Assembly: GCF_001642805.2 (NCBI RefSeq)
Contig: NZ_CP016948.1
Span: 3,720,001-3,784,000, forward strand
Source of the DNA: Serratia surfactantfaciens
GTDB lineage: Bacteria > Pseudomonadota > Gammaproteobacteria > Enterobacterales > Enterobacteriaceae
Length of the DNA: 64,000 nt
Reading direction: 5' to 3'
The position numbers and the translations under genes are program-made. The notes beneath the pieces are model-generated. The model ran no database searches, had not been told where the DNA came from, and saw only the letters and a list, made by a program, of their open reading frames with translations. The stretch's first letter is position 1; each line of letters starts with the position of its first letter. Below are positions 61,371 through 64,000 of this stretch, piece after piece.

Positions 61371-63320
61371 ATGGACAACGATTCACGCTGGCAGCGTTTG
61401 ATTAACGACGGCGAACTGCCGCCGCCACTGCGCCCGACGCAGGCGGTTTACGCCTCCTGGCTGCGCTGCCGCAGCCTGATGCAGCCCGAGGTCTGGCAAG
61501 CGCCGCACCGCGCGCAGGGCGCCACCTTCGAATCGATTTGTCGCCGCAAGAACGACCTGCTGACGCTCGGCCAGGCGGCGCTGGAAGACGCCTGCGAATA
61601 CATGGAGCCGCGCCGCTGCCTGCTGATGATCCTCGACGAGAGCGGCTGCATGCTGTGGCGCTGCGGCGACGCCCAAACCTGGGAGCATTTGCAGCAATTG
61701 GGGTTCGCCCCCGGCGCTTATTGGGCAGAGGGGCAGATCGGCACCAACGCCCCGGCGCTGGCGGCGGCGGAAGGCCATCCGGTGCGAGTGAGCGGTGAAG
61801 AACATGTGCGCCGGGCGCTGCACGGCTGGTCGTTCTGCGCCACGCCGGTTTACGACAACAGCGGCCGTCAGCGCGGCTCGATCGCGTTGGGCTGCCTGCT
61901 GGCCGATTGCGCCGCCGGTGATTTGTCGCTGACGCTGGCCATCGCCCGCGAAATCGGCAATTCACTGAACGCCGACGGCCTGCTGGCGGAGTCCAATCGC
62001 CATCTGAATCAGCTTTACGGCCTGCTGGACGGCGTGGACGACGGCGTAATGGCCTGGGATCACCGCGGCTACCTGCAATACATCAACCAACGCGCCGCCG
62101 GCCTGCTGAAGCTGGACGAACAGCAGAGCCAGGGCAAACCGCTGGCGCAACTGCTGACGCTGCCTGCCCTGCTCAAACGCGCCATCGCCGCTCGACAACC
62201 GCTGCAACACGTCGAGGTCACCTTCGAAAGCCAGCGGCAGTTTATCGCCGCCTTGCTGACGCTAAAGCCGATTTTCGACGGCGATCGCTGCAGTTTCATC
62301 GCTCTGCTGCACCCGCTCGAGCGATTGCGCCAGTATGTCAGCAGCCAGTTGGGGCGCGTCAGCCACAGCTTCGAGCAGATGCCCTCCGCCTCGCTGGAGA
62401 TGCGGCGGCTGATCCGTTATGGGCAGCAGGCGGCCAAAGGCCAGCACCCGATCCTGCTGCGCGGGGAGGAAGGCGTCGGCAAAGAGCTGCTCAGCCAGGC
62501 CATCCACAACGCCGGCGAACGCGCCGCCGGGCCGTATATCGCCCTCAACTGCCAGCTGCTGCCGCAGGCGCAGGGGCTGCGTGAACTGCTGGGCAGCGAC
62601 GCCAGCGAAGAAGAGGCCGGTCAGCTCAGCAAATTCGAATTGGCCAACGGCGGCACGCTGTACCTCGAACAGATCGAATACCTGCCGGCGGAGATGCAGT
62701 CGGCGCTGCTGCAGGTGCTGAAAACCGGTGTAGTGATCCGCCTCAATTCCAGCCGGGTGATCCCGGTCGATGTGCGGGTGATCGCCGGCAGCGCCGCCGA
62801 TCTGCCGCTGCTGGTGCAGCAAAACCGCTTCCGCCGCCAGCTGTTTTACAGCCTGCAGGCGTTCGAGATCCAGATCCCACCGCTGCATCAGCGGCTGAGC
62901 GATATTCCGCTGCTGGTCAAACACCATCTGCGCACGCTGGAGCAGCATTTTCAGTGCCGCTTTCGGGTGGATGACGAAGTGATGACCCAGTTGGCGCTCT
63001 ACCTGTGGCCGGGCAACGATTTGGAACTGAAAGGGGTGGTGGAGCGCGCGGCGATGATCTGCCACGGCCACCACATCCAGCTGGCGGATCTGCCGGCGCA
63101 CCTGCTCGGCCAGCCGTCACTGCTGGAGAGCGATCCGCAGCCCGGCGCGCCGCTGTTGACGCTGACGGACATGGAGCGCCAGGCGATCCTCCGCGCGGCG
63201 ACCGTCAGCCGCGGCCAGCTGACGGAGATGGCGCAGCTGCTGGGCATCGGCCGCACCACCCTGTGGCGGAAGATCAAACAGCACGGGATCGACATCCGCC
63301 AATTCAAGCTGCGCGCTTAG
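61371..63320 (+). CDS. dhaR: Dihydroxyacetone kinase operon regulator DhaR
   Basis: A 649-residue enhancer-binding-protein-like regulator: N-terminal GAF-type sensing region (to about 200), a PAS domain (about 205-310), an AAA+ domain (about 340-565) with Walker A-like RGEEGVGKELL near 361, and a C-terminal Fis helix-turn-helix (TEMAQLLGIGRTTLWRKI). The sigma-54 contact motif GAFTGA is not present between Walker A and the SKFELANGGTLYLEQIE segment, consistent with DhaR acting at a sigma-70 promoter in E. coli. DhaK and DhaL act as co-repressor and co-activator in that system. GAGG precedes the ATG. It is convergent with dhaM. Confidence 0.9.
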   Translation: MDNDSRWQRLINDGELPPPLRPTQAVYASWLRCRSLMQPEVWQAPHRAQGATFESICRRKNDLLTLGQAALEDACEYMEPRRCLLMILDESGCMLWRCGDAQTWEHLQQLGFAPGAYWAEGQIGTNAPALAAAEGHPVRVSGEEHVRRALHGWSFCATPVYDNSGRQRGSIALGCLLADCAAGDLSLTLAIAREIGNSLNADGLLAESNRHLNQLYGLLDGVDDGVMAWDHRGYLQYINQRAAGLLKLDEQQSQGKPLAQLLTLPALLKRAIAARQPLQHVEVTFESQRQFIAALLTLKPIFDGDRCSFIALLHPLERLRQYVSSQLGRVSHSFEQMPSASLEMRRLIRYGQQAAKGQHPILLRGEEGVGKELLSQAIHNAGERAAGPYIALNCQLLPQAQGLRELLGSDASEEEAGQLSKFELANGGTLYLEQIEYLPAEMQSALLQVLKTGVVIRLNSSRVIPVDVRVIAGSAADLPLLVQQNRFRRQLFYSLQAFEIQIPPLHQRLSDIPLLVKHHLRTLEQHFQCRFRVDDEVMTQLALYLWPGNDLELKGVVERAAMICHGHHIQLADLPAHLLGQPSLLESDPQPGAPLLTLTDMERQAILRAATVSRGQLTEMAQLLGIGRTTLWRKIKQHGIDIRQFKLRA

Positions 63321-64000
63321 TGGCTGAGCTGCAACACCCCGCGCGCGGCGTCCAACATCGCTTTCTGCCCGCTGCGGGTTTTGCTCAGGCAATCCTGCAT
63401 GCCGACCACCATCGGAATGCCCATCGCCTTCGCCAAAATGGCGCTGTGCGACAGGGCATTGCCGCCGCTCAGGCAGATGCCGAGCACCAGCCGGCGGTCG
63501 AGCATCACCACCTCTGAGGGCATCAGCTCGTCCATCACCAGTATCGACGGTTCTGCCAGCGCGATGGCCGGCAGCGCCTGCCCCTCTAGATGGCACAGCG
63601 TGCGGCGCAGCATGTCGCGCACGTCCAGTTCGCGCGCCCGCATGTAGTCGTCATCCAGCTCGCGGTACTCTTCGGCGATCGCCTCCAGCACCTGTCGCCA
63701 GGCCTGCTCGGCGCTGCATAGCTGCTGCGCAATGCGGGTGTAAGCCGCCTGCTGCAGATCCGGGTCGTCCAGCAGCATGCTGTGAGCGCCGAAGATCGCC
63801 GCCTGCGGCTTGCCGATCAGCGTGCCGGTGCGCTCCGCCAGCCGGTTCAGATCGCTCAACGTTTGCTGCAGCGCCTCCCGCAGGCGTTGCTGTTCGCCCA
63901 ACACCTCGTCCGCGCCAATCCGTCGATCGGCGGCTGGCGGCCAGAAACTGCGGGCCTGAAACACCGGCCCGCTGGTGACGCTTTCCGCCACCGGGATGCC
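63317..64000 (-). CDS. dhaM: PTS-dependent dihydroxyacetone kinase subunit DhaM, 3' part
   Basis: The visible 227 C-terminal residues form an enzyme I N-terminal-like domain. The phospho-histidine motif GGNALSHSAILAKAMGIP is near the end, preceded by SILVMDELMPSE. In E. coli, DhaM passes phosphate from PTS to ADP on DhaL for dihydroxyacetone phosphorylation and has EIIA-Man, HPr and EI-like domains in order; the first two would lie beyond the window. Its stop codon overlaps that of dhaR by four bases, so the two genes are tail-to-tail. Confidence 0.88.
   Translation of the reverse strand, partial: GIPVAESVTSGPVFQARSFWPPAADRRIGADEVLGEQQRLREALQQTLSDLNRLAERTGTLIGKPQAAIFGAHSMLLDDPDLQQAAYTRIAQQLCSAEQAWRQVLEAIAEEYRELDDDYMRARELDVRDMLRRTLCHLEGQALPAIALAEPSILVMDELMPSEVVMLDRRLVLGICLSGGNALSHSAILAKAMGIPMVVGMQDCLSKTRSGQKAMLDAARGVLQLSH

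Overview
This 64 kb window looks like chromosomal DNA of an enterobacterium close to Serratia marcescens (Yersiniaceae). The reasons are high-GC coding sequence in most of the window, E. coli-like gene order in two long blocks (exbDB / metC-yghB ... yqhC-yqhD-dkgA, and plsC-parC / mdaB-ygiN / parE-yqiA-cpdA-yqiB-nudF / tolC), an ExbB with a long periplasmic N-terminal extension, and a chromosomal scr sucrose regulon. This is inference from gene content and codon use; no database was searched. I see no rRNA, tRNA, insertion sequence, prophage or CRISPR array.

Region 1 (1-4772) is AT-richer and has long non-coding stretches. It holds an IucD-type lysine N6-hydroxylase under a Fur-box-like site, a TupA-type ATP-grasp ligase, and a secreted IroE-like esterase. 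Between the ligase and the esterase lies a short candidate small RNA with a good terminator and a 14-nt match to the conserved seed of the Hfq-dependent sRNA ArcZ. Region 2 (5201-7650) is a GNAT acetyltransferase, a PAS/LuxR regulator and an NCS1 permease in apparent operon. Region 3 (8177-10505) is an XRE-type regulator, an N-terminally extended YhhQ/QueT-type queuosine-precursor transporter and a QueF nitrile reductase, preceded by a terminator-ended candidate ncRNA and a 16-bp-arm palindrome. A Tat-exported phosphocholine-type phospholipase C follows (10629-12773). Region 4 (12862-16285) is iron uptake: a periplasmic binding protein and a FecA-like TonB receptor, each behind a Fur-like box.

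Region 5 (16314-21874) is abgR / abgABT for p-aminobenzoyl-glutamate. Region 6 (22052-28490) is scrK / scrYAB-scrR with visible ScrR operators and a CRP-like site. Region 7 (28548-38589) carries exbDB (Fur box), metC (three met boxes), yghB, a LysR/MDR dehydrogenase pair, yqhC/yqhD, dkgA and an EmtA-like transglycosylase. Region 8 (38656-47857) has the YgiQ radical-SAM protein and a nucleoside block: a GntR/UTRA regulator, an NCS1 permease, a YegV-type kinase, then xapB, xapA and divergent xapR. Region 9 (47875-61220) is the conserved ftsP-plsC-parC-mdaB-ygiN-parE-yqiA-cpdA-yqiB-nudF-tolC block. The window ends in the dha regulon: dhaR, and the 3' part of dhaM converging on it.

The main themes are iron (IucD-like, IroE-like, binding protein, FecA-like receptor, ExbBD; four stronger Fur-like boxes plus one weak one) and nucleobase/nucleoside or deazapurine salvage (two NCS1 permeases, YhhQ/QueF, YegV, XapAB). 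The least explained material is non-coding: the ArcZ-seed sRNA candidate, the same 10-mer recurring in two other intergenic regions beside permease genes, a lone minus-strand terminator at 41858-41914, and several perfect palindromes that look like operators.
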